Part shown: piece by piece, positions 41,093 to 53,649 of the stretch
Layout of the letters: each line of letters begins with the position of its first letter
Numbering within the stretch: position 1 is the first letter of the stretch
Assembly: GCF_021462225.1 (NCBI RefSeq)
Contig: NC_061818.1
Span: forward strand, 19,861,462-19,925,461
Origin: Girardinichthys multiradiatus
Taxonomy: Eukaryota > Chordata > Actinopteri > Cyprinodontiformes > Goodeidae
Direction of reading: 5' to 3'
DNA: 64,000 nucleotides
Position numbers and translations under genes: made by a program
Notes under the pieces: generated by a model
Told to the model about the DNA's origin: nothing
The model's input: the letters and a program-made list of their open reading frames with translations, nothing else
Databases searched by the model: none

Positions 41093-42022
41093 CACATTTG
41101 GACCTCAGGTTTCTGTAAAACACACGAACATATTTACATTCAGGAATTTCATCTCTGCTTTGGGTGGCCTAAATTCACATACGGGACCAGAAGCATGGTG
41201 ACAACAAGCGAACACGCTGGACGTCGCAAGACTTTCACACCAGGTTAAAATGTGCCGCGTTCACTTCCACGACTTAGCGGTATAAATAAGACGCAACAAT
41301 ATTTGCTCTTTAGCAAGGCTGTACATCAACTGATAAATTAATTATAACAGAAGACTATTTACCTCATTGCTACACACACAAGGACGTATGAAGCGCATGT
41401 TGCGACTGTAGCGAACCAGTTTTAGAGACTGAGGAAAGTTGTTGCGGAGTTGAAAAGTTTGCCGCTTGAAGCTCCTCCCATTTCAGGAATTGCCGATGAC
41501 GTAGAAGCGAGGGTAAGTTGACGTCTCCTCGGGCTTTGTTTTTTATGCTTCTGTCCAAGCGTGCTTCTTTTTGGGGGGGTTTTCTGTAGCATTTATATAT
41601 AGTTATATCTCTATATATAGAAAAAAAAAAATATATATATATCACCTTTATTCCAGATATAAATTAGCAAATATCTTTAAAAAAACATTTTTTATTACAA
41701 TCCAGCTTCTACCAAACTGGAAAAGCTTGAAGCGCATAATGAAACTGATAGTAGTTATTCCAACATTAAATTCACTTTGAGTCATGTTTGTTTTCATGTC
41801 ATGCTACTTGACAATGAGCAAATTTACTATGTACCTCATTGTTTTATATTTTCTTTAACTTTATTATTTTATTATTTATTCATTTATTTATTCGTTTTTA
41901 TGCAATGGATGTTTATTAAATAAATCCTAAATCATCCTGCTAACCAAGGTATGTCAATGTTGTCATGTAAAAAGACAAAAAAAAAACATCCTAGTTCTAA
42001 TATATTCCTGGGGTCAGAGACA
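41093..42022. other. il27ra 5' flank
   Basis: The minus strand should contain a noncoding first exon and the promoter (upstream of the acceptor near 41115). The segment 41380-41560 is somewhat GC-richer. An A-rich/AT run lies near 41585-41640. No coding sequence seen. Confidence 0.35.
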
Positions 42023-42024
42023 TA

Positions 42025-43587
42025 CAGGTCCTTCTAAAATAATTAGCATATTGTGATAAAGTTAATTATTTTCTATAATGTAATGATGAAAATGTAATAT
42101 TCATATATTTTAGATTCATTGCACACTAACTGAAATATTTCAGGTCCTTTATTGTCTTAATAGGGATGATTTTGGCATACAGCTCATGAAAACCCAAAAT
42201 TCCTATTTCACAAAATTAGCATATTTCATCAGACCAATAAAAGAAAAGTGTTTTTAATACAAAAAACGTCAACCTTCAAATAATCATGTACAGTTATGCA
42301 CTCAATACTTGGTCAGGAATCCTTTTGCAGAAATGACTGCTTCAATGCGGCGTGGCATGGAGGCAATCAGCCTGTGGCACTGCTGAGGTCTTATGGAGGC
42401 CCAGGATGCTTCGATAGCGGCCTTTAGCTCATCCAGAGTGTTGGGTCTTGAGTCTCTCAACGTTCTTTTCACAATATCCCACAGATTCTCTATGGGGTTC
42501 AGGTCAGGAGAGTTGGCAGGCCAATTGAGCACAGTGATACCATGGTCAATAAACCATTTACCAGTGGTTTTGGCACTGTGAGCAGATGCCAGGTCGTGCT
42601 GAAAAATGAAATGTTCATCTCCATAAAGCTTTTCAGCAGATGGAAGCATGAAGTGCTCCAAAATCTCCTGATAGCTAGCTGCATTGACCCTGCCCTTGAT
42701 AAAACACAGTGGACCAACACCAGCAGCTGACACGGCACCCCAGACCATCACTGACAGTGGGTACTTGACACTGGACTTCTGGCATTTTGGCATTTCCTTC
42801 TCCCCAGTCTTCCTCCAGACTCTGGCACCTCGATTTCCAAATGACATGCAGAATTTGCTTTCATCCGAAAAAAGTACTTTGGACCACTGAGCAACAGTCC
42901 AGTGCTGCTTCTCTGTAGCCCAGGTCTGTGGAATGCGCCTCCTGTAGCCCATTTCCTGCACACGGTGGCTCTGGATGTTTCTACTTCAGACTCAGTCCAC
43001 TGCTTCCGCAGGTCCCCCAAGGTCTGGAATCGGCCCTTCTCCACAATCTTCCTCAGGGTCCGGTCACCTCTTCTCGTTGTGCAGCGTTTTCTGCCACACT
43101 TTTTCCTTCCCACAGACTTCCCACTGAGGTGCCTTGATACAGCACAGCACTCTGGGAACAGCCTATTCGTTCAGAAATTTCTTTCTGTGTCTTACCCTCT
43201 TGCTTGAGGGTGTCAATAGTGGCCTTCTGGACAGCAGTCAGGTCGGCGGTCTTACCCATGATTGGGGTTTTGAGTGATGAACCAGGCTGGGAGTTTTAAA
43301 GGCCTCAGGAATCTTTTGCAGGTGTTTAGAGTTAACTCGTTGATTCAGATGATTAGGTTCATAGCTCATTTAGAGACCCTTTTAATGATATGCTAATTTT
43401 GTGAGATAGGAATTTTTGGTTTTCATGAGCTGTATGCCAAAATCATCCATATTAAGACAATGGAAGACCTGAAATATTTCAGTTAGTGTGCAATGAATCT
43501 AAAATATATGAATGTTAAATTTTCATCATGACATTATGGAAAATAATGAACTTCATCACAATATGCTAATTTTTTGAGAAGGACCTG
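42025..43587 (-). mobile_element. Tc1/mariner transposon, family A copy 3 (inverted)
   Basis: 1563 bp with terminal CAGGTCCTTCT...GAGAAGGACCTG and TA at 42023-42024 and 43588-43589. The right TA is also the left TA of the next element, so the two transposons are end to end. Transposase is on the minus strand and lacks the 42-bp segment. Confidence 0.95.
42302..43259 (-). pseudogene. Tc1 transposase, family A copy 3, two frameshifts
   Basis: The start is MGKTADLTAVQ (43259). The frame breaks after CSQSAV near 43140, continues in a second frame with GRKKCGRKRC, and breaks again near 42961. The catalytic part 42302-42961 is open, with LFSDESKF, FQHDLASAHS and SPDLNPIENLW in place. Confidence 0.9.
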
Positions 43588-43775
43588 TACAGGTGTTGGA
43601 CAATGAAACTGAAATACCTGTCATTTTAGTGTGGGAGGTTTCATGACTAAATTGGACCAGCCTGGTAGCCAGTCTTCATTGATTGCACATTGTACCAGTA
43701 AGAGCAGAGTGCGAAGGTTCAATTAGCAGGGTAAGAGCACAGTTTTGCTCAAAATATTGAAATGCACACAACATT

Positions 43776-44760
43776 ATGGGTGACATACCAGAGTTCAAAA
43801 GAGGACAAATTGTTGTTGCACGTCTTGCTGGCGCATCTGTGACCAAGACAGCAAGTCTTTGTGATGTATCAAGAGCCACGGTATCCAGGGTAATGTCAGC
43901 ATACCACCAAGGACGAACCACATCCAACAGGATTAACTGTGGACGCAAGAGGAAGCTGTCTGAAAGGGATGTTCGAGTGCCAACCCGGATTGTATCCAAA
44001 AAACATAAAACCACGGCTGTCCAAATCTCGGCAGAATAAAATGTGCACCTCAACTCTCCTGTTTCCACCAGAACTGTCCGTCGGGAGCTCCACAGGGTCA
44101 ATATACACGGCCGGGCTGCTATAGCCAAACCTTTGGTCACTCATGCCAATGCCAAACGTCGGTTTCAATGGTGCAAGGAGCGCAAATCTTGGGCTGTGGA
44201 CAATGTGAAACATGTATTGTTCTCTGATAAGTCCACCTTTTACTGTTTTCCCCACATCCGGGAGAGTTACGGTGTGGAGAAGCCCCAAAGAAGCATACCA
44301 CCCAGACTGTTGCATGCCCAGAGTGAAGCATGGGGGTGGATCAGTGATGGTTTGGGCTGCCATATCATGGTATTCCCTTGGCCCAATACTTGTGCTAGAT
44401 GGGCGCGTCACTGCCAAGGACTACCGAACCATTCTTGAGTACCATGTGCATCCAATGGTTCAAACATTGTATCCTGAAGGCGGTGCCGTGTATCAGGATG
44501 ACAATGCACCAATACACACAGCAAGACTGGTGAAAGATTGGTTTGATAAACATGAAAGTGAAGTTGAACATCTCCCATGGCCTGCACAGTCACCAGATCT
44601 AAATATTATTGAGCCACTTTGGGGTGTTTTGGAGGAGCGAGTCAGGAAACGTTTTCCTCCACCAGTATCACGTAGTGACCTGGCCACTATCCTGCAAGAA
44701 GAATGGCTTAAAATCCCTCTGACCACTGTGCAGGACTTGTATATGTCATTGTCAAGATGA
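43776..44760 (+). pseudogene. Tc1 transposase, family B, broken
   Basis: An HTH-containing start (MGDIPEFKRGQIVVARLAGA) runs to an in-frame stop at 44037-44039. The frame resumes to about 44250 (LFSDKSTF holds the first Asp), then shifts to 44212-44760 with GGGSVMVWAAIS, VYQDDNAPIHTA (second Asp) and SPDLNIIEPLW (Glu). At least one stop and one frameshift prevent a full product. Confidence 0.88.
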
Positions 44761-44859
44761 ATTGACGCTGTATTGGCCGCAAAAGGAGGCCCTACACCAT
44801 ACTAATAAATTATTGTGGTCTAAAACCAGGTGTTTCAGTTTCATTGTCCAACCCCTGTA

Positions 44860-47721
44860 ATTAGTTACAGTAAAGCTCAGTCAATCGCCATGTCTAGGAG
44901 AGAGAAAGGGTGAAACACTAAAAGACAGGGCCATGTGGATCATCGGTAGAGGGTGAGCATTAAGTTGTTGCCAGCAAAAGCTCGGACAATGCCTCTCTCC
45001 AGAAAGGTGTCACAGGTAGACACAGAGCCAGGCCAGGTGTAGCTTCTAGGAAGATAAAAGAGAGAACAAAGTTAAAAGCTGAAATAAAAGCAAATAATGC
45101 AAAATTGGAGAGTAGTGTGAGAATGTAGCGAAGAGGGTGAAAGTGGTCATTATGTCCTCCAGCAGCCTAAGCCTATAGCAGCATAACTACACAGATAGTT
45201 TGAGTTCAGATTATTTAGTTAAACGGCGCTTATTTACAACAATGTCGTCTCAAGGCACCCCACAAAGGGTCCCACTGATGGTCATTGTTATACTAAAAAC
45301 CACGAGGATTGGGATACCTCTCTCTGTCAGACTGATTATAACCATTGGGAAAGGGAAGGGGTCATACAGGTAGCAGAAATGGAGGGTGTGTTTGCACCTC
45401 AACCATAACTGAGCCGGTTTAGGCTAAACCTGACTCCCCCTTACTCCAACCAACAGAGAGGGAGGAAGGCTCCCTCCCTGATAAACTAAGCCACTCTAAC
45501 TATAAGCTTTATCAAAAAGGAAAGTTTTAAGCCTAGCCTTAAAAGTAGCCTGGGTGTCTGCCTCACGAACTAAAACTGGGAGCTGGTTCCACAGGAGAGG
45601 AGCCTGATAACTGAAGGTCTGCCTCCCATTCTACTTCTAGAGACTCTAGGAACCACCAGTAAACCTGCAGTCTGAGAACGAAGTGCTCTGTTAGGAACAT
45701 ATGGACCAATCAGATCTCTGATGTATGATGGAGCTAGATCATTAAGGGCTTTATATGTGAGGAGGAGAATTTTAAATTCTAGTCTGGATTTAACAGGGAG
45801 CCAATGAAGGGAAGCTAAAATAGGAGAAATATGATCTCTCTTTTTAATTTTTATCAGAACTCTTGCTGCAGCATTTTGAATCAGCTGAAGGCTTTTAACT
45901 GCATTTTGTGGACATCCTGATAGTAAAGAATTACAATAGTCCAGCCTTGAAGTAACAAATGCATGGACTAGTTTTTCAGCGTCACTCCTGGATAGGATAT
46001 TTCTAATTTTGGCAATGTTCCGGAGGTGAAAGAAGGAAATCCTAGAAACCTGTTTAATATGGGGTTTAAATGACATGTCCTGGTCAAAAATAACACCAAG
46101 GTTTTTTACTTTATTACTGGTGGTCAATTTAATGCGATCCAGGTTAAGTGATTGACTAAGCAGTTTCTTTTTTAAAGACTCCGGTCCAAAGACGACAACT
46201 TCTGTCTTGTCTGAATTTAGAAGCAAAAAATTTAAAGTCATCCAAGTTTTTATATCTTCAAGACATGTTTGTAGTCTATCTAACTGGTTGGGCTCATCAG
46301 GATTTATGGATAAGCAAAGCTGAGTATCATCAGCGTAACAGTGAAAATCTATCCTATGCTGCCTGATAATTTGACCTATCGGAAACATATATATAGTAAA
46401 GAGAATTGGCCCAAGTACTGAACCCTGTGGTACTCCACAATTAACCCTGGAGTTTAAAGATGATTTATCATTTACATGAACAAACTGGAATCTGTCACAC
46501 AGATAAGATTTAAACCAGCCTAGCGCTTTTCCCCTGATCCCTACAGCATATTCCAGCCTTTCTAAGAGAATATTGTGATCGACTGTATCAAATGCAGCAC
46601 TGAGATCTAACAGAACCAGTACAGACACAAGTCCATTATCTGAGGCCATAAGAATATCATTAGTGACTTTCAGCAGAGCTGTTCAGTGCTATGATGAGCT
46701 CTGAAACCTGACTGAAACTCTTCAAACAGGTCATTGCTGTGTAAATGCTCACACATTTGATTAGCAACTATTTTCCCAAGAATTTTAGATAAGAATGGAA
46801 GATTGGATATAGGTCTGTAATTTATTAAGTCATCTCGATCAAGCGAAGGTTTCTTAAGTAAAGGTTTAATTACAGCTACCTTAAAAGCCTGTGGTACATA
46901 TCCATTTACTAAGGGTAAATTAATCATATCTAAAATGGGGCTGGTAATCAGAGGGAACACTTCCCTAAATAATTTGGTTGGGATTGGGTCTAACATACAA
47001 GTTAAAGGTTTAGATGAAGCTAATATTTCTGATAACTCAGGAAGCTCCACAGGATCAAAACAGTCCAAACACAGATCAGGTTCTACAATTACGTCCAATG
47101 TTGTCTCACTTGCTGAGGATGAAATAATCATCTTCGGGAGTATGTTTTATTTTTAATAGAATCAATTTTATTTAAGAAGAATCCCATAAAGTCATGACTG
47201 CTAAGAGCTAAGGGAATGGATGGCTCAACAGAGCTATGACTCTGTGTAAGTTTAGCAACTGTACTAAAGAGAAACCTAGGATTATTCTTGTTCTCTTCTA
47301 TTAATGATGAGAAATAAGCTGTTCTGGCGAAATGTCTTTTTATACAACAGTAGGCTATTTTTTTTCCAGTTTAAGTAAGAATCCTCTAGGTGTGTAGAGC
47401 ACCATTTTCTCTCCAATTTTCTAACATTGTGCTTTAAAGTACGCAGATCTTAATTTAAAACCAAGGAGCTAGCCTCCTATAAATAATTACCTTCTTTTTC
47501 AACGGGGCTGCATTGTCTAATGCATCACGCAATGAGGAAGTAACACTATGAACAAGAGAATCAATTTGTGAAGGGGAAGAAACAAAATTATTGCCCTCCA
47601 CTGTGCTTTTCAGTGATAATGAGGAAATTAAAAGTGGAACAGATTCTTTAAAAGTTGTTACAGCATCGTCTGATAATGATCTACTATAATGAAATTTTCT
47701 GTCAGGTGTACTTGGTTAAAA
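44860..47721 (-). mobile_element. L2-like non-LTR retrotransposon, 5'-truncated
   Basis: 2862 bp, minus orientation, flanked by a perfect 25-bp duplication of the end of the Tc1 family B element. It contains reverse transcriptase and C-terminal sequence but no endonuclease, so it is 5'-truncated. The 3' end reads TTACTGTAACTAAT on the minus strand. Clade call (L2/CR1 group) is from polymerase style. Confidence 0.85.
45496..47131 (-). pseudogene. LINE reverse transcriptase, frameshifted
   Basis: The N-terminal polymerase part (46670-47131: KPLLKKPSLD, NYRPISNLPFLSK, GFRAHHSTE) shifts frame near 46670 into 45570-46649 (LLDLSAAFDTVDH, GVPQGSVLGPILF, CYADDTQL, NLGVIFDQDMSF, ILASLHWLPVKSR). A second shift near 45615 leads to the usual tail PLLWNQLPVLVREAD, ending at 45496. 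The catalytic YADD is present. Confidence 0.85.
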
Positions 47722-47746
47722 TCAGTTTCATTGTCCAACCCCTGTA

Positions 47747-49439
47747 TATTGTAGACTACCAGTTTGAGGTTTACAAGAAATTACTTTTTTAAACAGGATA
47801 TCTGGAAAAAAATGTAATTTGTCGTAAATTTCCCTTAAGCCACACAGGATTACAACTATGCATACATGTTCAGCTGTTAATATTTGGATATCCTCAATTA
47901 TGGATATGGAGTCAGAAATATTAGAGTTCATTTCAGTTATTTGTGTTTGTGGAATAAAGATGATTTATACACGGTCCATCAATTTTTTTTAAAAGTTGGG
48001 GAGGTGGACAATAAGATAAGTGACAACATTAGCCTGCTTTATTCATTCCAAACATAGGCGGAAATCCTGGGGGGGAAGGATATAACGACGGATAATAATT
48101 GTAAATGCAAAAGCATTTTTTAATAATAATATAGTAATTATTAATAAACGCACAGCTAAAGTGATCCAAGTTAGATAATACGTAAAAAAAAGTTTTCTAA
48201 TTATTAAAAGATCATGACACCCCTATCCCACAAAGTGTTTTGGTCCACATGCACACGCTGTTTCCAAAGGGAGGGGCTACCGGCTAGTGCTCTCGGCAGC
48301 TCCGTTTTCAGAGCGGATCAGACACACTTAATGAGGAAACTGCATCAATGTGTCAGTATGTCATTTATCATATCATTTGTTCAATGAGTGCAAGATTATA
48401 ACATAAAAAGTGATATTTCTCCCGCTTTCTCCAAAACAAGCCTCTCCTATCAGCTTGCTAGTAGGTAGCAGCACTGATGGGACAGGTGAGAAGAGAGTGA
48501 GGAGGGAAAAGAGATCACTTAGGACTGAAGAGGACAGATTTGTAAAAACTTCTGTCAGGATGTTATTGTGAGATATAAACCTAATTCATATTTTACTGAC
48601 ATTTTAAGTTTTGATCGACAAAAAATATAAAGAAATATTTAAAAAATAAAAATATTTTTATTTATTATGCAATAAGTTTTGTTTTGTAGTGGGTGTGTGT
48701 TAATGAAAATATCTCCCGTGTGTGTTGTATTTGGGTGAGTGTGTCCAAATGTCAGTCAACCAGGTCAGCTGAAATGGCAGAGAAAAGGAAAAATTACAGA
48801 AATGTTTTAGTTCTCCAAAATGCCAAATAAGTACAAAAACAACAGTGATATGAAGGCGTTTTGATAAAGATGTCTATAAGAAAGTAATTAAATGCTTATG
48901 AATATGTTTTATAATGGCTTCATTAGGCTATGTCAAGTCAGCAGTGCACAGAGAGCCAGGGGCAATCAGAAAGAGGCGTTGAGTCTCAGGTCAGTTTGTT
49001 GAGATTTGGTTTATTTTTTATCTTGTTTTATTTCTTCTAAAACTACTTAAAGTGTAAATTAGAACAGGATGCAAATAAATTATGTCAGATGTAATCATAA
49101 AGATGGACCATTGCTACCTTCCACGTAATACCATTGTTGACATTGCAGGTTGAACATAGAAAAACCTGTATAAGGGTAAAATATGGACTAATAAAGAGCA
49201 ATGCTATAACTACAAATATTACTTTCAATAACATAATTTTAACATGCTGAAAAATTGCCAAGGAGCAGGAAAGAGAGGGAGAATTAACTTTTTTTTCCAT
49301 GTCCGCCCCAAGAATTACTCTGAATATTTTCTGTTTAGTGTCCCCCCCAAAAATAAAATGGGATTTTCGCCCCTGATTCCAAACCAGTTTTTCTGTCCTC
49401 TTGGAATACCAAATTTAGTCCCAGCTCAACCCAGGAACC
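47747..49439. other. Intergenic, no gene seen
   Basis: AT-rich DNA between the nested transposons and a Tc1 remnant. No coding, RNA or named repeat feature recognised. Confidence 0.35.
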
Positions 49440-50170
49440 ATTAACCCTGTCGTAAAGTGGAATATACTGAAACACCAGTCCACAGTGAAATGAGTTGAAC
49501 ATAAACATACACTAAAATGGTACCATGAAGAAGGAAGCCCTTGCTACAAAACGAGCACCTTTAAGCTCAAATTAAATTTGCAGTTGCCTACATGAACAAC
49601 CAACTTTTTCTGTAGTAAGGTTTATGGTTAGATGAGACAAACCACCGTGAATAGTGCCTGAAGGGGTCAAAGTGATGCTTTTAAAGCCAAGAACACAGAA
49701 CCAGCGGTTAAGCACGGTGGTGGGAGAATCATGCTGGGAGATCATTCTGCTGATATTGGTACATTGTGGATTAAACAATGTAGGTTGAGGACTACCTCAA
49801 TCTGAAGATTGAGGACTACCTCAAATTGTATTAACTTCATCTGAAATCAAGGACAAGACAGTTAAACTCTGGACACATTTATGAGTTTCCAAAATATATA
49901 GATCCCAAACACACATTAAAACTGGTTTTGAAATGGAAGAAGAAGGATAACATTAAGCTTCTGCAATAACCTCGACTTCAACTCTGCAGGGAATTTGTGG
50001 ATTATGTTTAAAGCGGTATCTGTAATGGGAATCTAACCAAATGGTCAAATTTCCACCTGGAATTAGGCCAGGACCTTGTAGATCCCTAGAAAAGCATGTA
50101 ATTTCTCTGCAACCTGTTAGGAGACATGTGACCACATAGAATGGGGTTTGTGAATATATTTGAGCTTGTT
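49440..50170 (+). repeat. Highly degenerate Tc1-like remnant
   Basis: Fragments such as GAAGAAGGAAGCCCTTGCTA, TGGTTAGATGAGACAAA, AAGCACGGTGGTGGGAGAAT and a 3' end-like GATTCCCATTAC region resemble Tc1 transposase DNA (KEALA, W.DET, KHGGG). Order and spacing fit an old plus-strand copy. No frame survives. Confidence 0.5.
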
Positions 50171-51254
50171 TGTATAATTTTGATGCCAGAGTTGGGAAAG
50201 TTCACAGTGAATTTTGAAACTTGTGCAGAAAAGTCTTCATTTTGAAAATCGTTGAAACTGTATGATGTATTATCAGTCCACCCTGAAAGAACAGTTCAAA
50301 TTAAACAATGAAAGTTCCAGATTAATGTAGCACTCATCACCATTATGAGAGGATGTAAAGGTTTCCCTAGCTCTCTAAATACTATGGAAAATATGGGAAC
50401 ATTATAACCTATGCTAATTACAATACTAAATGTTTATTCCACTTTTTGTTACTTTCTTTTTTCGCCTTATTAAGCTTATTAAGTCTGTTGTTTTATTTTG
50501 CATGTCTGAATGGAAAAACTAGTTTCAGCATATCTAGATGTGCTATTAGCAGGTAAAATGTTCATTAAAAAATTTGAACTAAATAACACTGGTTTTACAA
50601 TAAAAGTACTATAGATAAAAGCCTTGTATATGCTCATTATAGAATAAATTGTTCACCATAATTCTTTACTTTAACTCAAGCTGCATATTAGAAATAACCT
50701 ACATTTGCTATGAACTATCAGTGTGTAAGATTAATCATTTCCTCCACAATGTACAGCTTTCTCTTGTGTTTTGTTAAGAAAGCGGAGGAGAGAAATGTGT
50801 TTCCTGTTTTTAGTAACTGTGAAAAAAGACACGTCAACATGTTTTTGAGTAAGGCATTTTATAGTTTCATGACACAATGTTGTTGTGGATCTGAGATTCA
50901 TACATCAGATTCTGTTTAATGAAATGTATGCAAAATAATTAGTACAAGTTAAGTAAAACCTTATTTCAGACTGTTTATGAGGTTTAACAAAACAACATAA
51001 AGTTCTCAAAAGTTGCAGCAACAATAATTTAGCCAGGAATGATAAGAAAATACATGTTTTCCTGTGATTTATCATTAAACAGAAGACATTTTATTTGCTT
51101 ATTATTAAAATATAAAACACACCAAACAGATTCAACTTCTTGACAAACACGTTAAATTAAATGAACATATTTCTGTGTGTATGCATGCATATTTGTGGGA
51201 TGGTGTAAAAACAACATTTGCCACCACATGCATTCACATGGCATTCATCAACCC
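50171..51254. other. rln3 3' flank and 3' UTR
   Basis: AT-rich. A minus-strand AATAAA at 51095-51090 lies about 160 nt after the rln3 stop codon and is a reasonable poly(A) signal. Nothing else recognised. Confidence 0.45.
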
Positions 51255-52077
51255 TCAGCAAAGGGAGCTGATCTCGCTTTTGCTGCAGCCCCACTTGCAG
51301 CAGGCATTGGACAGACCCACCACGACGTCCCGGCCTTTGCGGTCGGCTTTCCGCAGAGCTTCCAGAATTTCATCGGTGATGAACGACCGGGTGGACCTGC
51401 TGAACGCTCCTTCAGGGTTGTTTTTGGGTGTAAAGCTAAGGTCTTGACTTCTTTGAAGGAGGCTTTCAATTGCAAAGTTGGAGGCCAAGCCCTCAGAAGA
51501 CTTATCCTGATGGGAAGTGAATGGGTCTTCTGAAACATCTGGTGGAGAGAACAATATAGCTTACTCATTATGTTTACTGTCATAAAAGAAGCTCCAGAGA
51601 TCACAGGGTTCCCGGACTGTCAAATGCACCTGTTGCTGGGACATAATTTGGTATAATACATCTGACAACTTGTATTCCCGACGCTGTTCTTCTGCAAATA
51701 AAATTCTTGAAATTCTTTCTCGAACAATTTAAATAGGAAGTTTATCATGGATATTGATTTATCTCGGCAATGGTCTGGAAATCATGCAAATAGATTACAA
51801 AAATTGTAGTTCAAACCATCTATGAGATAAAGTTACATAGAAATTATGAAAGAAGATCCTGACATCATGATAACAGGGAAAGTGAAGATTAACCAGCTTC
51901 TGCAGTCCTACCTTGACTTCTAAGCAACCGTTTCCAACGTGAACCTCCGCAAGTGAAGATGACTGCTCGAATAAACTCTCGGCCACAGAGCTTCACCCTA
52001 TACGTTGGATCCTCCATAGGCTGAGCCCCAACCCTAGCCACAAGCAGACACACAGCAATTACCAATGCTTTCCACAT
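51255..52077 (-). CDS. rln3: Relaxin-3 precursor, complete
   Basis: Neuropeptide hormone of the insulin/relaxin superfamily, a ligand for RXFP3-type receptors. Two coding exons, 52077-51912 and 51538-51255 (GT-AG, phase 1), give 149 residues; human RLN3 is 142. Signal peptide about 1-20 (MWKALVIAVCLLVARVGA). The B chain holds CGREFIRAVIFTCGG, with the RxxxRxxI receptor-binding motif, and ends at a SRWKR cleavage site. The C peptide runs to a basic RKGR. The A chain holds CCKWGCSKSEISSLC with the CC-x3-C-x8-C pattern. The intron falls inside the C-peptide-coding region, as in family members. Whether this is the fish a or b paralogue cannot be told from this window. Confidence 0.95.
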
Positions 52078-52183
52078 TGTATCTCAAACAAGTAAAGCGA
52101 GATAGAAAAAAAATCAGTTTTTTTTTTTGCTGTCTGTGTCTTGGTTTGCTTGAGCTGTGCCTCTGCAGGTGATCCAGGTGTGG

Positions 52184-52189
52184 TTTATA
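52184..52189 (-). promoter_or_regulatory. Candidate TATA box of rln3
   Basis: TATAAA on the minus strand in a TTTATAAACC context, 107 nt upstream of the rln3 ATG. A start site about 30 nt downstream would give a 5' UTR of roughly 75-80 nt. No alternative TATA match lies closer. Confidence 0.5.
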
Positions 52190-53649
52190 AAGGAGTTTGT
52201 CGCCATGTTTTGGAGAGGGCGTCACATTACGCATGCAGGCCTTCTCCAAGAGAGGAAGAGATCTGGAAGAGTAATATAGAGGAAGACCATTATGGAAACA
52301 AAAGACAGACCAAAGGTGGTATAATCAACAAATGTGTTAGAGGCCTTTGTGATCCAATTGTGTTTCAGCTTGTGATGTATATTCATCACCTTCACTGTCC
52401 CTAAATGTAATGCTTCATCAGATTTGACTAAATTGCAAGTCAATGTAATTATCAATACACCCAATGACTAACTAACCAGATGGTATATTAATATGCAATC
52501 ATTTCAAATCTTTTTGGCATATATTTGAGTATGCATTCAAAAAGAGAACACAGAAATACCACATTTCAGAGCAGGGATGCCTTTAGAAAGCTTTTAAAGT
52601 AATGGCCAGACCTTTTTGTGGCACACACCAAAACTGATCACATTTGAGTTTATCAGGAGTTTTATATGATAATAATCATGACATCTATAGTGGTGGTCTT
52701 CTCCTCTCCTATAGGAAATAATGAATCACTATCCATACCAGACTGTCCTGCAAATTAATATCAGAGGTTGATAACCCCCCAACCCCCAAGATGAACATCT
52801 GTTGCCTTTAATCATCATGATAATATGTGATATTATACTAATTTGGCATTTTCAGATTTTTTATACACCCCATATAATTTTTGGATATTTTTTTTCAAAT
52901 TGAAATTTAACTTTTCTGTTAGCCCTTTGCCAAAAGGTGAACAGCAAGGACCAGTGACATTTTCAAAAGCAGATAACATTGAAGTCTTACCCTGAGTCAG
53001 AAAACTATAAAGTACATTTTTCCTCTGTTCCTGCACAGTCAAAGGTCACCCGTTTAGGAAAGAACAATAGAAATGGTGAATCTGTAATTAATGGAGGAAT
53101 AAAAGCAAGCTAAAGCCATTTTGGCAGGGCATCCACCCTGACACTCATTAATGTGTCCCCATGGAGGTCATTGCAGGACTATTAAAATGCAAACCATAGT
53201 TAAATCAAGAGATATGGGTATTTTGAACAAGCTTACAAATTAGTTATTCTATCTTGGGTGTATATAATTGTAAATAAAAAATTATATGATCTTAAAATAT
53301 AAAATGTTACACAAATAAATTAATTTTGCAGTGCTGGTAGTAAAGTTAGATTCATTTAGTTGCTAAAGTAAGAGTGTGTTCACAAAATATTTGGAACACA
53401 GTGACGGAATACAGGAAGTGAAGAACTGAAAAACAACTAGACTAATGCAACTATCCAGTGTTAGATAAGTTAAACCTGTTTATGCTAAACATAACCACTG
53501 AATGACAAATATCTATAATGTGCAAAGATAAATGATTCATAATTGATATGATACATAATTTCAGGGAGTTGTCAAATCACTCCTAGTTGTCAACAGGACA
53601 GCTGAAACTAGGGCAACAAGTGTATTTATCAAGATTCAGGGTATCATAT
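52190..53649. other. rln3 upstream intergenic region
   Basis: AT-rich, no coding sequence or recognisable repeat. It may contain rln3 regulatory DNA, but nothing specific can be supported. Confidence 0.35.

Larger units (their letters stand above)
43590..47744 (+). mobile_element. Tc1 transposon, family B, split by a LINE
   Basis: Begins CAGGTGTTGGACAATGAAAC. Its 3' end, ATTGTCCAACCCCTG, appears twice, at 44857 and at 47744, because the LINE at 44860-47721 duplicated the last 25 bp (44835-44859 = 47722-47746). Without the LINE the element is about 1268 bp with short (~30 bp) inverted repeats. Flanking TAs are at 43588-43589 and 47745-47746. Confidence 0.88.

Noticed and set aside
51177..51604. 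Overlapping frames on both strands at rln3 exon 2
   Set aside because: Shadows of the relaxin-3 coding exon, which alone shows the hormone Cys pattern.
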